A stretch of DNA of 64,000 bases from Desulfovibrionales bacterium (GTDB lineage: Bacteria > Desulfobacterota > QYQD01), in contig JAQURM010000001.1 in NCBI GenBank assembly GCA_028715605.1, positions 426,001 to 490,000 on the forward strand, written 5' to 3'. Position 1 is the first letter of the stretch. Every line of letters begins with the position of its first letter. This document shows positions 18,479 to 28,463 of the stretch, in pieces. The notes under the pieces were generated by a model, which had not been told where the DNA came from, did no database searches, and saw only the letters and a program-made list of their open reading frames with translations. A program made the position numbers and the translations under genes.

Positions 18479-18880
18479 ATGTCAGATTTTTGGCGTTCGA
18501 CACAATTAATAAAAAAAGTACAGGTTCCCAGTCTGATATTGTGTCTAATTCTAACTATTTTCGGGGTCATCTTTGTCTCGATAGATTTCGCCTTGGGTAT
18601 ACTGGTCGGGGGAATAATAGCCGGTTTTAATTTTTACTGGCTTCAGACGGCGCTCCGGAAGATATTTGATCAACAGGTCGTTTTTGGCCATAAGGCTATT
18701 TACTACGTCAAGTACTATCTGCGCCTGATCATTATCGGGGGCGTCCTTTATGAACTGATAATGAATAAGATGGTACATCCTTTAGGGCTGATTACCGGAC
18801 TTTCGGTAGTTGTTATTAATATTATGGTAATTGCTTTCACAGAATTGTGGAAGATCATCAGGACAAAGGAGGCAACTTAA
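18479..18880 (+). CDS. atpI: ATP synthase subunit I
   Basis: Membrane protein of 133 residues with four hydrophobic stretches, matching the ATP synthase I family (AtpI), which helps assemble the c ring. ATG 18479 lies five bases after the atpZ stop; an earlier in-frame ATG at 18389 sits inside atpZ and would add a non-hydrophobic 30-residue tail, so it is rejected. An AAGGAGG site near its 3' end serves atpB. Confidence 0.85.
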   Translation: MSDFWRSTQLIKKVQVPSLILCLILTIFGVIFVSIDFALGILVGGIIAGFNFYWLQTALRKIFDQQVVFGHKAIYYVKYYLRLIIIGGVLYELIMNKMVHPLGLITGLSVVVINIMVIAFTELWKIIRTKEAT

Positions 18881-18883
18881 TCC

Positions 18884-19597
18884 ATGGAACATCCAATTCT
18901 GTTTATCAACCTATTACTGGAGCTGTTTCATCTGCCGGTACATGGTGGGCATGGCCTATTGCCCAAGATAATCGCGCCACATGTAACGAATGCTTGGTTC
19001 GTCATGCTCATACTGATCCTCTCTGCCAAGCTCTTTGTTGGTAAAATCCAAATGATCCCCGGCAAGGGGCAAAATTTTTTTGAGGCTGTAATTTCCGGCA
19101 TAGAAGGCTTTGCGGCTGAGAATATGGGTGAAGAAGGGGCAAAGCTAATGCTTCCTATGATTGCTACATTGGGAATTTACATCTTTATAGCTAATCTTAT
19201 AGGGCTGTTCCCCGGATTTATGTCCCCAACCGCCAATGTAAATACGACCCTATCACTGGCCATTACTGTGTTCATAACCACTCATATTTTAGGGGTCAAA
19301 TTCCACGGGGTAAAGTATGTCAAACATTTTATGGGTCCGGTTAGCTGGCTGGCACCTCTTATGCTTCCTATAGAGCTTATAGGACACTTTGCACGCATTC
19401 TGTCGCTGTCCATACGACTCTTTGGCAATATCATGGCTAAGGAAGTCTTGCTCGGGCTACTCTTCCTGCTGGCAGGCGCATTTTTGGGGCCGTTGCCAAT
19501 AATGGCCTTGGGTGTATTTGTCTGCTTCGTGCAGGCCTTTGTTTTTGTGCTCTTGTCTATACTCTATTTTACAGGGGCCATGGAACACGCTCATTAA
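18884..19597 (+). CDS. atpB: F0F1 ATP synthase subunit a
   Basis: Stator membrane subunit forming the ion half-channels. It is 237 residues with five to six membrane helices and the essential arginine in LSLSIRLFGNIMAKEV. An AAGGAGG site lies 9 nt before the ATG. The F1 genes and atpF do not follow, so F0 and F1 are on separate operons, as in many Desulfobacterota. Confidence 0.96.
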   Translation: MEHPILFINLLLELFHLPVHGGHGLLPKIIAPHVTNAWFVMLILILSAKLFVGKIQMIPGKGQNFFEAVISGIEGFAAENMGEEGAKLMLPMIATLGIYIFIANLIGLFPGFMSPTANVNTTLSLAITVFITTHILGVKFHGVKYVKHFMGPVSWLAPLMLPIELIGHFARILSLSIRLFGNIMAKEVLLGLLFLLAGAFLGPLPIMALGVFVCFVQAFVFVLLSILYFTGAMEHAH

Positions 19598-19660
19598 AAT
19601 GATAACCTTTTGGAAGAAGGCAGTATATAAACTCTTAAATAGAAAGGGGGGATATTAGAG

Positions 19661-20029
19661 ATGAAAAAGGCGCTATTGGTATCTTTACTCGTGATTCTTA
19701 CCATGGGCGTGGCTTCTGTTGCTTTTGGTCAGGAGACGGCTGACGCCAAGACGGCGGGGTTAGACTTCTTCATTTGGACGGTCATAGCCTCGGGTAGTTG
19801 TATCGCCGTTGCCGCTTTTGGTGGCGCTCTTGGACAAAGTGCGGCCATTAAGGCAGCCTGTGAGGGCATAGCCCGCAACCCGGAAGCCTCCGGCAAGATC
19901 ACGGTTACCATGATCATCGGTTTGGCATTGATCGAGTCCTTGGTTATCTATGCCTTGGTTATTTGTTTGATCATGCTCTTTGCCAACCCGGCGACCAGCA
20001 AGGTATTGGCCTTAATGGGTCTGGCTTAA
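19661..20029 (+). CDS. atpE: F0F1 ATP synthase subunit c with signal-like N-terminus
   Basis: Rotor-ring proteolipid. At 122 residues it is longer than the usual 75-90 because of an N-terminal signal-like segment (about 1-23, ending VAFGQ). The hairpin loop ARNPEA is present. Gln59 in helix 1 and Glu92-Ser93 with Tyr97 in helix 2 match the ligand set Gln32, Glu65, Ser66, Tyr70 of the Na+-binding Ilyobacter c subunit, with the same 33-residue Gln-Glu spacing; the following Thr67 is Leu here. Some apparently H+-coupled deltaproteobacterial c subunits share this, so the coupling ion is not settled. Confidence 0.95.
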   Translation: MKKALLVSLLVILTMGVASVAFGQETADAKTAGLDFFIWTVIASGSCIAVAAFGGALGQSAAIKAACEGIARNPEASGKITVTMIIGLALIESLVIYALVICLIMLFANPATSKVLALMGLA

Positions 20030-20045
20030 GAAGGTTTTTTTTTAA

Positions 20046-20083
20046 AAAAACCGGGGTTGTATTCTTTTACAGCCCCGGTTTTT
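20046..20083 (+). terminator. Rho-independent terminator after atpE
   Basis: Arms 20046-20060 and 20069-20083 pair over 15 bp (one G-U) with the core CCGGGG/CCCCGG, an 8-nt loop and a T-rich 3' side. It ends the atpZIBE transcript. Confidence 0.9.
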
Positions 20084-20121
20084 GTTTCTAGTAAAATAAC
20101 GCCCCGGAGTTACCTCCGCGC

Positions 20122-20754
20122 ATGAAATATATAAAGATTCCGCCTGCCACCATTTACAGGTTGTCCAGGTACAGCCGAAAATTAAGCCTATTGTCAAGAG
20201 AGGGGCTGGAGGTCGTATCATCAGAGAAACTGGCCGCCGAGTGCGGTGTTAACTCGGCTCAGTTGCGTAAAGATCTGGCATACTTCGGTGAATTTGGTGT
20301 AAGAGGGGTAGGTTATTATACAGGGCATTTATTACAGCATATAAGAAACATCCTGGGTCTGGAAAAAGAATGGCGGCTTGGCCTTTTTGGCGTGGGAAAT
20401 CTAGGTCAGGCATTGCTACACTATCCAAATTTTATTAACCAGGGATACCGGTTCGTTGCCGCCTTTGACGTCGATTCCGGTAAGATAGGGCAGACCTTAG
20501 GGTCTGGATTAGAGATATCGGATATGAAAGATATTACCGAAGTCGTGAGTCGAGAACCTTTCGAGATCGGCGTCATAACTACACCGGCCGGCCGGGCGCA
20601 ACAAGTCGTTGAACTGGCTATTGAGGCCGGGGTAAAAGGGATTTTAAACTTTGCCCCCGTTATCCTCCGGGTACCTGGAGATGTTGTCGTTGAATATGTT
20701 GATTTTACTTTAAGATTAGACTCACTATCTTATTATCTATCTAACAGGGGCTAA
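20122..20754 (+). CDS. rex: Redox-sensing transcriptional repressor Rex
   Basis: NADH/NAD+-responsive repressor of fermentative and respiratory genes. It is 210 residues: an N-terminal winged helix ([19 protein letters not shown] ... [17 protein letters not shown]) and a Rossmann domain with [10 protein letters not shown] and the family's AFDVD segment. It stands alone after the atpE terminator; its last 18 bp overlap the convergent uvrA gene. I found no convincing Rex operator in the window by eye. Confidence 0.96.
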   Translation: MKYIKIPPATIYRLSRYSRKLSLLSREGLEVVSSEKLAAECGVNSAQLRKDLAYFGEFGVRGVGYYTGHLLQHIRNILGLEKEWRLGLFGVGNLGQALLHYPNFINQGYRFVAAFDVDSGKIGQTLGSGLEISDMKDITEVVSREPFEIGVITTPAGRAQQVVELAIEAGVKGILNFAPVILRVPGDVVVEYVDFTLRLDSLSYYLSNRG

Positions 20755-23562
20755 CACCTTTCGTAAAAACTGACCGGTATATGACCGCTTCAGGCGGGAA
20801 ATCTCTTCCGGAGTGCCGGAGCCTACCACCCGGCCGCCTTCGTCACCGCCTTCCGGTCCCAGATCAATGATATAATCAGCCGTCTTGATCACGTCCATAT
20901 TGTGCTCAATAATAACCACCGTATTACCCGCTTCGACCAGTCTATTAAGCACCTCAAGCAGCTTGTGTACGTCTGCCGGATGTAATCCGGTTGTAGGTTC
21001 GTCCAGGATATAGAGGGTCCGTCCGGTGCTACGCCCGGATAATTCCCTGGCCAACTTGACCCGCTGGGCCTCACCACCGGAAAGTGTGGTTGCTGACTGC
21101 CCAAGGTGAACATAGCCCAGGCCAACTTCACGCAGCACCTTCAACCTGGCCTTTATAGCCGGTATATTCTGAAAAAACAGATAGGCTTCGTCCACGGTCA
21201 TGTCCAGGACATCGGCTATGGTTTTGTCTTTATATCTTATCTCCAGGGTCTCCCGGTTATAACGCTTACCGCGGCAGTTCTCACAGGTCACATACACATC
21301 AGGCAAAAAATGCATCTCTATTTTAATCAGGCCGTCGCCGTCACAGGCCTCACAGCGGCCGCCCTTAACGTTAAAACTGAACCTCCCGGCCTTGTAGCCC
21401 CGTGCCCTGGCCTCTGGTGTACGGGCAAAAAGCTCACGTATCGGCGCGAAAAGTCCGGTATAAGTAGCCGGATTGGACCGCGGAGTACGCCCGATAGGGC
21501 TTTGATCCAGGTCGATAACCTTGTCTATAAACTGTAATCCGTCAATCTTTTCTACAAGTCCCGCTCTTTCCTTTGAATGATATAACCTCTGTGCCAGCGC
21601 CTTGTACAAGGTATCGATAACCAGGGTGGACTTTCCTGAGCCGGATACGCCGGTGACGCACACCATCTGCCCCAAAGGAATTTTTACCGTAATATTTTTC
21701 AAGTTATTTTGAGAAGCCCCTACTGCCGTAATATACCCATGCGCCAAGGTGCGCCTCCCGGCCGGTATGGGAATGGCCAGTCTGCCGGATAAATACTGCC
21801 CGGTAAGGGATGCCCCGGCATGTAGCAGTTCTGCCGGCGTCCCGGCAAAAATCACTTCGCCGCCATGCTGGCCTGCGCCCGGCCCCATGTCGATAACATA
21901 GTCGGCAGAGCAAATTGTTTCAGGATCGTGTTCAACCACCAGCACCGTATTGCCCGTATCCCGCAGTCTTTTCAATGTAGCCAGAAGCCGGGCATGATCG
22001 CGCTGATGCAGGCCGATACTCGGCTCGTCCAGTACGTAAAGGACTCCCACCATCTGCGAACCGATTTGTGTGGCCAGACGGATGCGCTGGCCTTCGCCGC
22101 CGGACAAAGTAGCCGATGTCCGGTTTAGGGTCAGGTAATCCAGCCCTACCTCTTTAAGAAAAGACAGGCGACTGTTTATCTCCCTTAATATGCGCCTGGC
22201 AATCCCGAATTCCTTTTCCGTAAGCGGCAGACGTTCAACTACCTGTATAGCCGTTTTAATGTCCAGATTCACTATCTGATCTATTGCCCAGGGACCAACC
22301 CGTACCGAAAGGGCCTCTTTCCGGAGCCTGGCTCCCTTACAAACCGGACAGGGTTGTTTGTTCATGTATTGTTCAATTTCCTCCCGGGCTGACCGGGAGA
22401 GCGTTTCACGGTAACGACGTTCAAGCTGCGGAATTATACCTTCGAATGGTTGTCTATAGAAGTGACGGCGTTCGTCTTTATCATAAGAGAATGATATCTC
22501 CTCCCCATTAGAGCCGTAAAGCAAGATTTTTTTGGCCTGATCGGGAAGGGCCTTGAAAGGGGTGTGGATGTCAAAGTGATAATGTCCGGACACCGATTCC
22601 AGTATTTGTATAAAATGAACGCCGTGCCGGTGCGACCAAGGGGCGATGGCGCCTTCACGGAGCGACAGATTGGGGTTGGGAATAATCAAATCGGGATCGA
22701 AAAATTGACGGACGCCCAGTCCGTCACAGGCCGGACAGGCCCCGCGGGGATTGTTAAAAGAAAAAAGCTGCGGGGTCAATTCCGGCAGACTGATCTCACA
22801 ATAGATGCAGGCCTGTTTCTGGCTAAAAAATATTTCCGCCTCTTCGTTTACCTGCACCAGGGCTATACCTTCAGATAGTTTAGTGGCAAGGTCGAGAGAA
22901 TCGGCCAGCCTTCTCTCGAGGCCCGGCCGGACAACAATACGGTCAATCACTGCCTCAATAGTATGACGCTTGTGCTTATCAAGGATTGGAATCTCTTCTA
23001 AACTCAAAATCCGGCCGTCGACCCTGGCCCGGACAAAGCCCTCTTTCCTTAGCCGCTGCCAGACGTTTTGATGCTCTCCCTTTTTCTGCACTACTATCGG
23101 GGCCATGATTATTATCCGGCTTCCTTCTCTTAGCCGCATAATGGAATCAACCATTTGATCAATGGTCTGAGTCTGGATCTCGCGGCCGCACTGATAACAA
23201 AAGGGCCGGCCAATGCGGGCAAAAAGGAGCCGCAAATAGTCATAAATTTCCGTTACTGTGCCTACTGTGGAACGAGGGTTTTTGCTGACTGTCTTTTGCT
23301 CGATGGCAATAGCCGGAGAAAGGCCCTCAATGGATTCGACATCCGGTTTATCCATCTGCTCCAGAAATTGCCGGGCATAAGCCGACAGGGATTCCACATA
23401 ACGACGTTGCCCTTCGGCGTAGATGGTATCAAAGGCCAGGGTGGACTTGCCGGAACCGCTTAGGCCCGTTATAACGGTGAGCTTATCGCGGGGGATGGTA
23501 ACATCTATGTTCTTGAGATTATGTTGCTTGGCGCCCCGCACCACTATGTATTCAGCAGCCAT
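20737..23562 (-). CDS. uvrA: Excinuclease ABC subunit A
   Basis: Damage-recognition ATPase of nucleotide excision repair. It is 941 residues with two ABC modules, each with Walker A GxSGSGKST (GLSGSGKST near residue 32, GVSGSGKST near 640), signature motifs [12 protein letters not shown] and [12 protein letters not shown], and zinc-binding cysteine pairs (CEACDGDG ... CENCRGKR). It follows pdxA directly (the two genes abut), so they are probably co-transcribed. Confidence 0.97.
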   Translation of the reverse strand: MAAEYIVVRGAKQHNLKNIDVTIPRDKLTVITGLSGSGKSTLAFDTIYAEGQRRYVESLSAYARQFLEQMDKPDVESIEGLSPAIAIEQKTVSKNPRSTVGTVTEIYDYLRLLFARIGRPFCYQCGREIQTQTIDQMVDSIMRLREGSRIIIMAPIVVQKKGEHQNVWQRLRKEGFVRARVDGRILSLEEIPILDKHKRHTIEAVIDRIVVRPGLERRLADSLDLATKLSEGIALVQVNEEAEIFFSQKQACIYCEISLPELTPQLFSFNNPRGACPACDGLGVRQFFDPDLIIPNPNLSLREGAIAPWSHRHGVHFIQILESVSGHYHFDIHTPFKALPDQAKKILLYGSNGEEISFSYDKDERRHFYRQPFEGIIPQLERRYRETLSRSAREEIEQYMNKQPCPVCKGARLRKEALSVRVGPWAIDQIVNLDIKTAIQVVERLPLTEKEFGIARRILREINSRLSFLKEVGLDYLTLNRTSATLSGGEGQRIRLATQIGSQMVGVLYVLDEPSIGLHQRDHARLLATLKRLRDTGNTVLVVEHDPETICSADYVIDMGPGAGQHGGEVIFAGTPAELLHAGASLTGQYLSGRLAIPIPAGRRTLAHGYITAVGASQNNLKNITVKIPLGQMVCVTGVSGSGKSTLVIDTLYKALAQRLYHSKERAGLVEKIDGLQFIDKVIDLDQSPIGRTPRSNPATYTGLFAPIRELFARTPEARARGYKAGRFSFNVKGGRCEACDGDGLIKIEMHFLPDVYVTCENCRGKRYNRETLEIRYKDKTIADVLDMTVDEAYLFFQNIPAIKARLKVLREVGLGYVHLGQSATTLSGGEAQRVKLARELSGRSTGRTLYILDEPTTGLHPADVHKLLEVLNRLVEAGNTVVIIEHNMDVIKTADYIIDLGPEGGDEGGRVVGSGTPEEISRLKRSYTGQFLRKVLAPVR

Positions 23563-24603
23563 TTATCCTTCGACTCTATTTGCTTTTCGGTGAGTAGCCA
23601 TCCGGGCGGCTAACCTGAGCGCGGCCAGAAGGCTGGATGGATCGGCCTTTCCGCTGCCCGCCAGGTCATAAGCCGTTCCGTGATCTACAGAAGTGCGAAT
23701 AATGGGCAACCCTAAGGTTATGTTTACCCCATCCTTGAAATGTAATAGTTTTAAAGGGATAAGGGCCTGATCATGATACATGGCGATGACCGCAGCGAAC
23801 TCTCCCCGGCTGGCCCTATAAAATACAGTGTCAGCCGGAAACGGCCCGGCGGCATCTATCCCCAACCCCTTAGCGGCATCAATAGCAGGGGCGATTATTC
23901 TGACCTCCTCATCCCCAAAGAGACCTCCTTCTCCGGCATGCGGATTCAAGGCCGCAACGGCAAGCCGGGGTTGTTCCAGACCAAAATACCGGCGCAATGC
24001 CGAATCCGTAACTATCAGGTTTTCCAGGATTTTTTCCCGGGTCAACCGGGTTGCCACGTCCCGGAGGGGCAGATGGATGGTTACCGGCACTACTTTTAGC
24101 CTGTCGCCCGCCAGCATCATGGCGTACTCTTTCTCACCTGTTTTTTCTGCCAGGAGCTCCGTATGGCCCGGGTACTCATACCCCGCCATGTGCATGGCCT
24201 CTTTATTAATGGGGGCGGTGGTTATAGCCTGGACGAGGCCGGAGAGGGCCAGTTCAATAGCCCGCAGGATATAATTAACCATAGCGGCGCCCGTCCGGGC
24301 AGTCGGCCGGCCATAAACACATTGTGCGGAATTCAGCTCAGAAACTGGAAGAAGAAAGATTTTTTCAGGTCGATCGCCCTGTCGAAAGGAGCGCCCGATT
24401 TGCTCAATATCGGCCTCCTTTATTATGCTTATTTCTAAAGAGAGGCCTGTAGTCTTAACCGCCCGTTCCATGATAGCCTGATCTCCCATCACAACAGGCC
24501 GGCAATAGGTATATACCTCATGTAAGGCGAGAGAACGGGCGATAATTTCCGGACCGATCCCCACCGGACAACCCATAGTCAAGGCAATAACGGGTAGCGT
24601 CAG
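23563..24603 (-). CDS. pdxA: 4-hydroxythreonine-4-phosphate dehydrogenase PdxA (CUG start)
   Basis: NAD-dependent enzyme of the DXP-dependent pyridoxal phosphate route. The family N-terminus (PVIALTMG ... GIGPEII) is complete only if translation starts at CTG 24603, which has AAGGAG 8 nt upstream; an in-frame stop lies 12-15 nt before it, and the TTG at 24582 or ATG at 24576 would remove the first strand. With CTG the protein is 346 residues. The common TMGDPAGIGPE motif reads [11 protein letters not shown] (Asp to Cys). Metal-binding histidines are recognisable in [21 protein letters not shown] and [11 protein letters not shown]. Confidence 0.9.
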   Translation of the reverse strand: MTLPVIALTMGCPVGIGPEIIARSLALHEVYTYCRPVVMGDQAIMERAVKTTGLSLEISIIKEADIEQIGRSFRQGDRPEKIFLLPVSELNSAQCVYGRPTARTGAAMVNYILRAIELALSGLVQAITTAPINKEAMHMAGYEYPGHTELLAEKTGEKEYAMMLAGDRLKVVPVTIHLPLRDVATRLTREKILENLIVTDSALRRYFGLEQPRLAVAALNPHAGEGGLFGDEEVRIIAPAIDAAKGLGIDAAGPFPADTVFYRASRGEFAAVIAMYHDQALIPLKLLHFKDGVNITLGLPIIRTSVDHGTAYDLAGSGKADPSSLLAALRLAARMATHRKANRVEG

Positions 24604-24759
24604 CTTCTTAACTCCTTAATGGTTTTTAAAATATCAATTTAAAAAATCAGATGCTTAATGTCAATGTCCGTTTCTCTCCCGTCAACCCCTATACCCAAAT
24701 CCACCGTCTAATTTGGCTATCAAGATTAAAGTCAGCAGGTTCAGGGTATAAAGCATAAG

Positions 24760-24788
24760 TTGACAAGTGTTCACCTTTATTCTAACGT
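24760..24788 (+). promoter_or_regulatory. Possible hpt promoter
   Basis: A consensus TTGACA at 24760-24765 is followed after 17 bp by a poor -10 (TAACGT, 24783-24788). It lies 37 bp before the hpt start. The -35 is good, the -10 weak. Confidence 0.35.
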
Positions 24789-24824
24789 GAGCATCTGAAT
24801 TTTGTCTATAAACAGGGAGATCCT

Positions 24825-25346
24825 ATGTATAAAACGCAGCTCGTGTTTACCCGGGATGTAATCCAGAAGAGGATCAAAGAGTTAGGGAAAGAAATCTCCA
24901 GGGACTACGCCGGCCGTGAACTGGTATTAATCGGTGTATTAAACGGCGCTTTTGTTTTTATGGCTGACTTGATGCGTTCCCTGGATATCCCGGTTCAGAT
25001 TGACTTTGTACGTTTGGCCAGCTATGGCCCCAAAACAGAATCCACCGGCGAGGTCAGGTTCACCAAAGATATCGAGCTGCCTATTACCGATAAACATGTC
25101 CTGGTGGTGGAAGACATTATAGATACCGGTCATACGCTGAGTTATTTTAACGACATAATAGCCCTTCATAAACCGCGTTCTATCAAGGTTTGCGCCCTCA
25201 TAAGTAAGACCGGGCGACGAAAAACGCCCATTGTTATAGATTATGTGGGTTTTGAGCTGGAAAGAGGTTTCCTGGTAGGCTATGGCCTGGATTACAACGA
25301 GAATTATCGTCACCTGCCGGATATTTGTTCCATTACTATGACTTAG
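24825..25346 (+). CDS. hpt: Hypoxanthine phosphoribosyltransferase
   Basis: Purine salvage enzyme that converts hypoxanthine (and often guanine) plus PRPP to the nucleotide. It is 173 residues, with the PRPP-binding motif VLVVEDIIDTGHTL and the type I PRTase core (VLNGAFVFMADLMR, DFVRLASYG). A GGGAG site precedes the ATG. It appears monocistronic. Confidence 0.94.
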   Translation: MYKTQLVFTRDVIQKRIKELGKEISRDYAGRELVLIGVLNGAFVFMADLMRSLDIPVQIDFVRLASYGPKTESTGEVRFTKDIELPITDKHVLVVEDIIDTGHTLSYFNDIIALHKPRSIKVCALISKTGRRKTPIVIDYVGFELERGFLVGYGLDYNENYRHLPDICSITMT

Positions 25347-25372
25347 TGCGCATACGCTTTTACTTACCGGCA

Positions 25373-25543
25373 ATGGAAACCGCCGTCCCTTCGCTTCACG
25401 GCTTGCGCAGTGACCCCTTTGGGACTCGCAGGTGGGGAGCTTACCCCTTCCAGCCACTAAAGGGCTGGCTTTCCCCTTCCTGCTCGTCCTCGAAGGGTGC
25501 CCCACTGCTCCAGTAAGTTTCGCTCAGGAATGGCGGTTTCCAT
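25373..25543. mobile_element. MITE-like element with 12-bp terminal inverted repeats
   Basis: A 171-bp non-coding block bounded by perfect inverted repeats ATGGAAACCGCC (25373-25384) and GGCGGTTTCCAT (25532-25543). The interior is GC-rich with further self-complementary parts (for example CAGCC at 25453 with GGCTGG at 25468). No target-site duplication is obvious and no transposase is nearby, so it would be a non-autonomous element or a structured RNA/DNA repeat. No second copy was seen in this window. Confidence 0.5.
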
Positions 25544-25636
25544 AAAATAGGGGAAATTCTAGATGAAAAGCTATTGCAATTCACTATGCTATTAGTTAAA
25601 TTTTCCAAAAACACACCTGATTCTGGCTCATAACTT

Positions 25637-26206
25637 ATGAGAAAAACAATTCATCATAACTGGTGTCGCCTTCTTGTTATTTTTGTGGCCCTATCTGTGT
25701 TTCTTACGCCATCTCTGGAGGCCAAGGATATAAAGTTAACCGATGTCATTGTAAACAACTCAAGCAATGAACTGCTGGCCTTTTTTAACGTTCGAAACTG
25801 CTTCGATAGCGACACCAGGAAGGCCCTTATGAACGGCCTTACGATAAGACTTACCTTGAATATCCGTCTTTACCAGGTCTATCATCTCTGGCCGGACTCT
25901 CTCCTGGCCTCGCTGGATATGGAGCACAGTATTCGCTATGATGCGCTGAAAGAGGAGTTCTTTGTTGATTTAGATGGTAAGAAGCTTAGATTTAGGGAAG
26001 CGGCCAAGGCCCAGCAAGCGGTAAGCGAAATAACCGGGATACCGGTTATTGCCTTAAAGAAACTCACCCCAAACACTCTCTATCAGCTCCAGATAAAGGC
26101 CATCCTTGAGAAAGAGCCTACTTCCTCTGCATTTCATTATGTAATCTCTTTGTTTTCTTTTTGGGATTCGGAGACAGATAATTATAGCGTAGAGTTTAAA
26201 TACTAA
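25637..26206 (+). CDS. DUF4390 family exported protein
   Basis: Protein of 189 residues with an N-terminal signal peptide (hydrophobic core VIFVALSVFL, cleavage near LEA-KD), so it is likely periplasmic. The rest is beta-rich and matches the DUF4390 family that commonly sits directly before NtrY-type kinases in Desulfobacterota and related bacteria. Only 4 bp separate it from ntrY. Its biochemical role is unknown; position suggests a periplasmic accessory of the kinase. Confidence 0.8.
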   Translation: MRKTIHHNWCRLLVIFVALSVFLTPSLEAKDIKLTDVIVNNSSNELLAFFNVRNCFDSDTRKALMNGLTIRLTLNIRLYQVYHLWPDSLLASLDMEHSIRYDALKEEFFVDLDGKKLRFREAAKAQQAVSEITGIPVIALKKLTPNTLYQLQIKAILEKEPTSSAFHYVISLFSFWDSETDNYSVEFKY

Positions 26207-26210
26207 AATA

Positions 26211-28442
26211 ATGACCGAAACACCGGATATTCAGAGCAAGGAAAGGAAAAGACAGAAACGGGAAAGACTTATTATTCTGATTACGCTGGTCTTGATTATC
26301 GGGCTGGCCTTTCTGGGTATCAAGGTTTTACATCTTTCTCCGTCCAAGGTTTTGGGCGGGAATATCCTCCTTTTTGCCGTCATAAATATCAACCTTATCC
26401 TCATTCTTCTTCTCATTTTTTTGGTTCTAAGGAGTGTGGTCAAGCTTATCTTTGAACGGCGTCACAACATACTGGGGTCCAAGCTGCGCACCAGGCTGGT
26501 TGTGGCTTTTGTCCTGTTTGCCCTGCTGCCGACCACCTTTCTCTTTTTTATTTCATTGCAGTTCATAAATACGAGCATTGATTATTGGTTTAATGTACGC
26601 GTAGAAAAGTCTCTCGAGGACTCCTTAGAAGTAGGACGTACATTTTATAAACAGGTCGAGGAAAATGTAATTACCCATGCCGACCGGATGAGCAGAGAAA
26701 TCACCCGGTCCGGGTTGATGTCTGAAGCGGCCCGGGGCGAGCTCACCCGTTATCTGCGGGCCAGGCCGGAAGAGTTTCACCTTGATACTGTGGAGGTTAT
26801 TCTCCCTTCGTATGAAGAATTAGCCGGTTACCGGCGGCCGGGTGTAGGAATGTTTGAACTGGCACAAATTTCCTCAAAAACATTGAGACGCTGTCTCAAT
26901 GGCGAAAGGGGGATTGTCGATACCTTTACCTCCGCTGATGGTGATTTAGTGAGGGGATTTGACCCTATTTTTTCATCTGCCGATGGGAATGATGTTATCG
27001 GTATCCTGGCCGTCGGTATTTTTGTCCCGGCCGGCCTTACCGACAAGATGAAGAATATAGCCGGGGGTATTGAAAACTATAAGCAGTTAAAGCTCCTTAA
27101 AAATCCGATCAAGATCAGCTTAATTATTATTCTTTTGATCATCAGTCTGATTATCGTTTTTTCCGCGACCTGGTTTGGCTTTTACCTGGCCAGAGGCATT
27201 ACCGTCCCTATTCAGCATTTAGCCGAAGGGACGCGTCGCATTGCCGGAGGCGATCTTGATTTTACTATTGACGTCCGGTCAGAAGATGAGGTCGGAACCC
27301 TGGTGGAGTCGTTTAACAAGATGACCGCTGACCTCAAGAGAAGTCACTCCGAGTTGGAAAGGGCCGGCGAAGAACTCCAAAAGAGTTATCTGGAGTTGGA
27401 ACAAAGGCGGCGCTACACGGAAATAATCCTGAGGAATGTGGCGGCCGGTGTCGTTTCCATTGATAATGACGGCCGCATCAGCACCATGAATAAATTTGCC
27501 GAGGAATTGTTCGGGTTACGCCACGGAGACGTTGTCGGCAAGACCTATCACGAATTGGCTACGCCGGGGCAATTAGCTATAATTAATGCCCTGGTGGAGG
27601 AAGCCCGGCGGGCCAAGAAAGGTTCCGTACAAAAGTCGGTTCGAATTACGGCCGGCAACAGGGGACTTTCCCTCCTCATTAACGCCACGGTTTTGAAAGA
27701 TGACGTCGGGAATAATATCGGCATGGTAATTGTTTTTGATGACCTGACGCAATTAGAAAAGGTCCAACGGATGGCGGCCTGGCGTGAAGTGGCCAGGCGC
27801 ATAGCGCATGAAGTAAAGAACCCTTTGACCCCGATACAATTATCGGCCCAGAGATTGCGTAAGAGATATATTGAGAAGTTGGCCGATGACAGTAAGGTGC
27901 TCGATGACTGTACCCGGACCATCATTAACCAGGTAGAGGAATTGAAACAATTGGTCAATGAATTTTCGCTTTTTGCCCGCTTGCCGGCGACAAATCCAGC
28001 CCTGAATAATTTAGAAGGCGTTGTTGAGGAAAGCATAACCCTATATCGGGATAGTCATAAGGATATCGACTTTGTCACCAGGGTGCATCAACCTATTCCC
28101 CAATTTTACTTTGACCGCGAGCAGATCAAACGGGTCATGATCAATCTCTTTGATAATGCGCTTGCCGCTATGGAGGGTCATGGTAAAATTGAGACAGAGC
28201 TTTTTTATGACAGTTCTAATCCGCCTATGGTAAGGATTGAAGTCAGTGATACCGGTAAGGGTATCGCCCCAGGAGACAGAGAGAGGCTATTTGAACCTTA
28301 TTTTTCAACTAAGAAAGGTGGAACGGGTCTGGGATTGAGTATTGTAAGCACTATTATCTCGGATCATAATGGTTATATAAGGGTGCAGGACAATGAACCC
28401 AATGGGGCCAAGTTTGTTATTGAACTGCCCTTGCAGGTATGA
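26211..28442 (+). CDS. ntrY: NtrY-like sensor histidine kinase
   Basis: Membrane kinase of 743 residues. Three to four N-terminal membrane segments are followed by an extracytoplasmic region, a further membrane helix (about 300-325), HAMP (about 325-380), PAS (about 400-510), the phospho-acceptor region EVARRIAHEVKNPLTPIQLSAQRL and an HATPase domain with DTGKGI and GTGLGLSIV. This is the NtrY architecture. It forms an operon with DUF4390 and the NtrX-like regulator. The input signal, nitrogen status or envelope/redox cues, cannot be told from sequence. Confidence 0.92.
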   Translation: MTETPDIQSKERKRQKRERLIILITLVLIIGLAFLGIKVLHLSPSKVLGGNILLFAVININLILILLLIFLVLRSVVKLIFERRHNILGSKLRTRLVVAFVLFALLPTTFLFFISLQFINTSIDYWFNVRVEKSLEDSLEVGRTFYKQVEENVITHADRMSREITRSGLMSEAARGELTRYLRARPEEFHLDTVEVILPSYEELAGYRRPGVGMFELAQISSKTLRRCLNGERGIVDTFTSADGDLVRGFDPIFSSADGNDVIGILAVGIFVPAGLTDKMKNIAGGIENYKQLKLLKNPIKISLIIILLIISLIIVFSATWFGFYLARGITVPIQHLAEGTRRIAGGDLDFTIDVRSEDEVGTLVESFNKMTADLKRSHSELERAGEELQKSYLELEQRRRYTEIILRNVAAGVVSIDNDGRISTMNKFAEELFGLRHGDVVGKTYHELATPGQLAIINALVEEARRAKKGSVQKSVRITAGNRGLSLLINATVLKDDVGNNIGMVIVFDDLTQLEKVQRMAAWREVARRIAHEVKNPLTPIQLSAQRLRKRYIEKLADDSKVLDDCTRTIINQVEELKQLVNEFSLFARLPATNPALNNLEGVVEESITLYRDSHKDIDFVTRVHQPIPQFYFDREQIKRVMINLFDNALAAMEGHGKIETELFYDSSNPPMVRIEVSDTGKGIAPGDRERLFEPYFSTKKGGTGLGLSIVSTIISDHNGYIRVQDNEPNGAKFVIELPLQV

Positions 28443-28463
28443 AAGGACGTATGGGTTCGGGAT

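Noticed and set aside
25325-25516. A 63-codon frame within the MITE-like element.
   Set aside because: Most of its length lies inside the inverted-repeat element and the product has no recognisable features.
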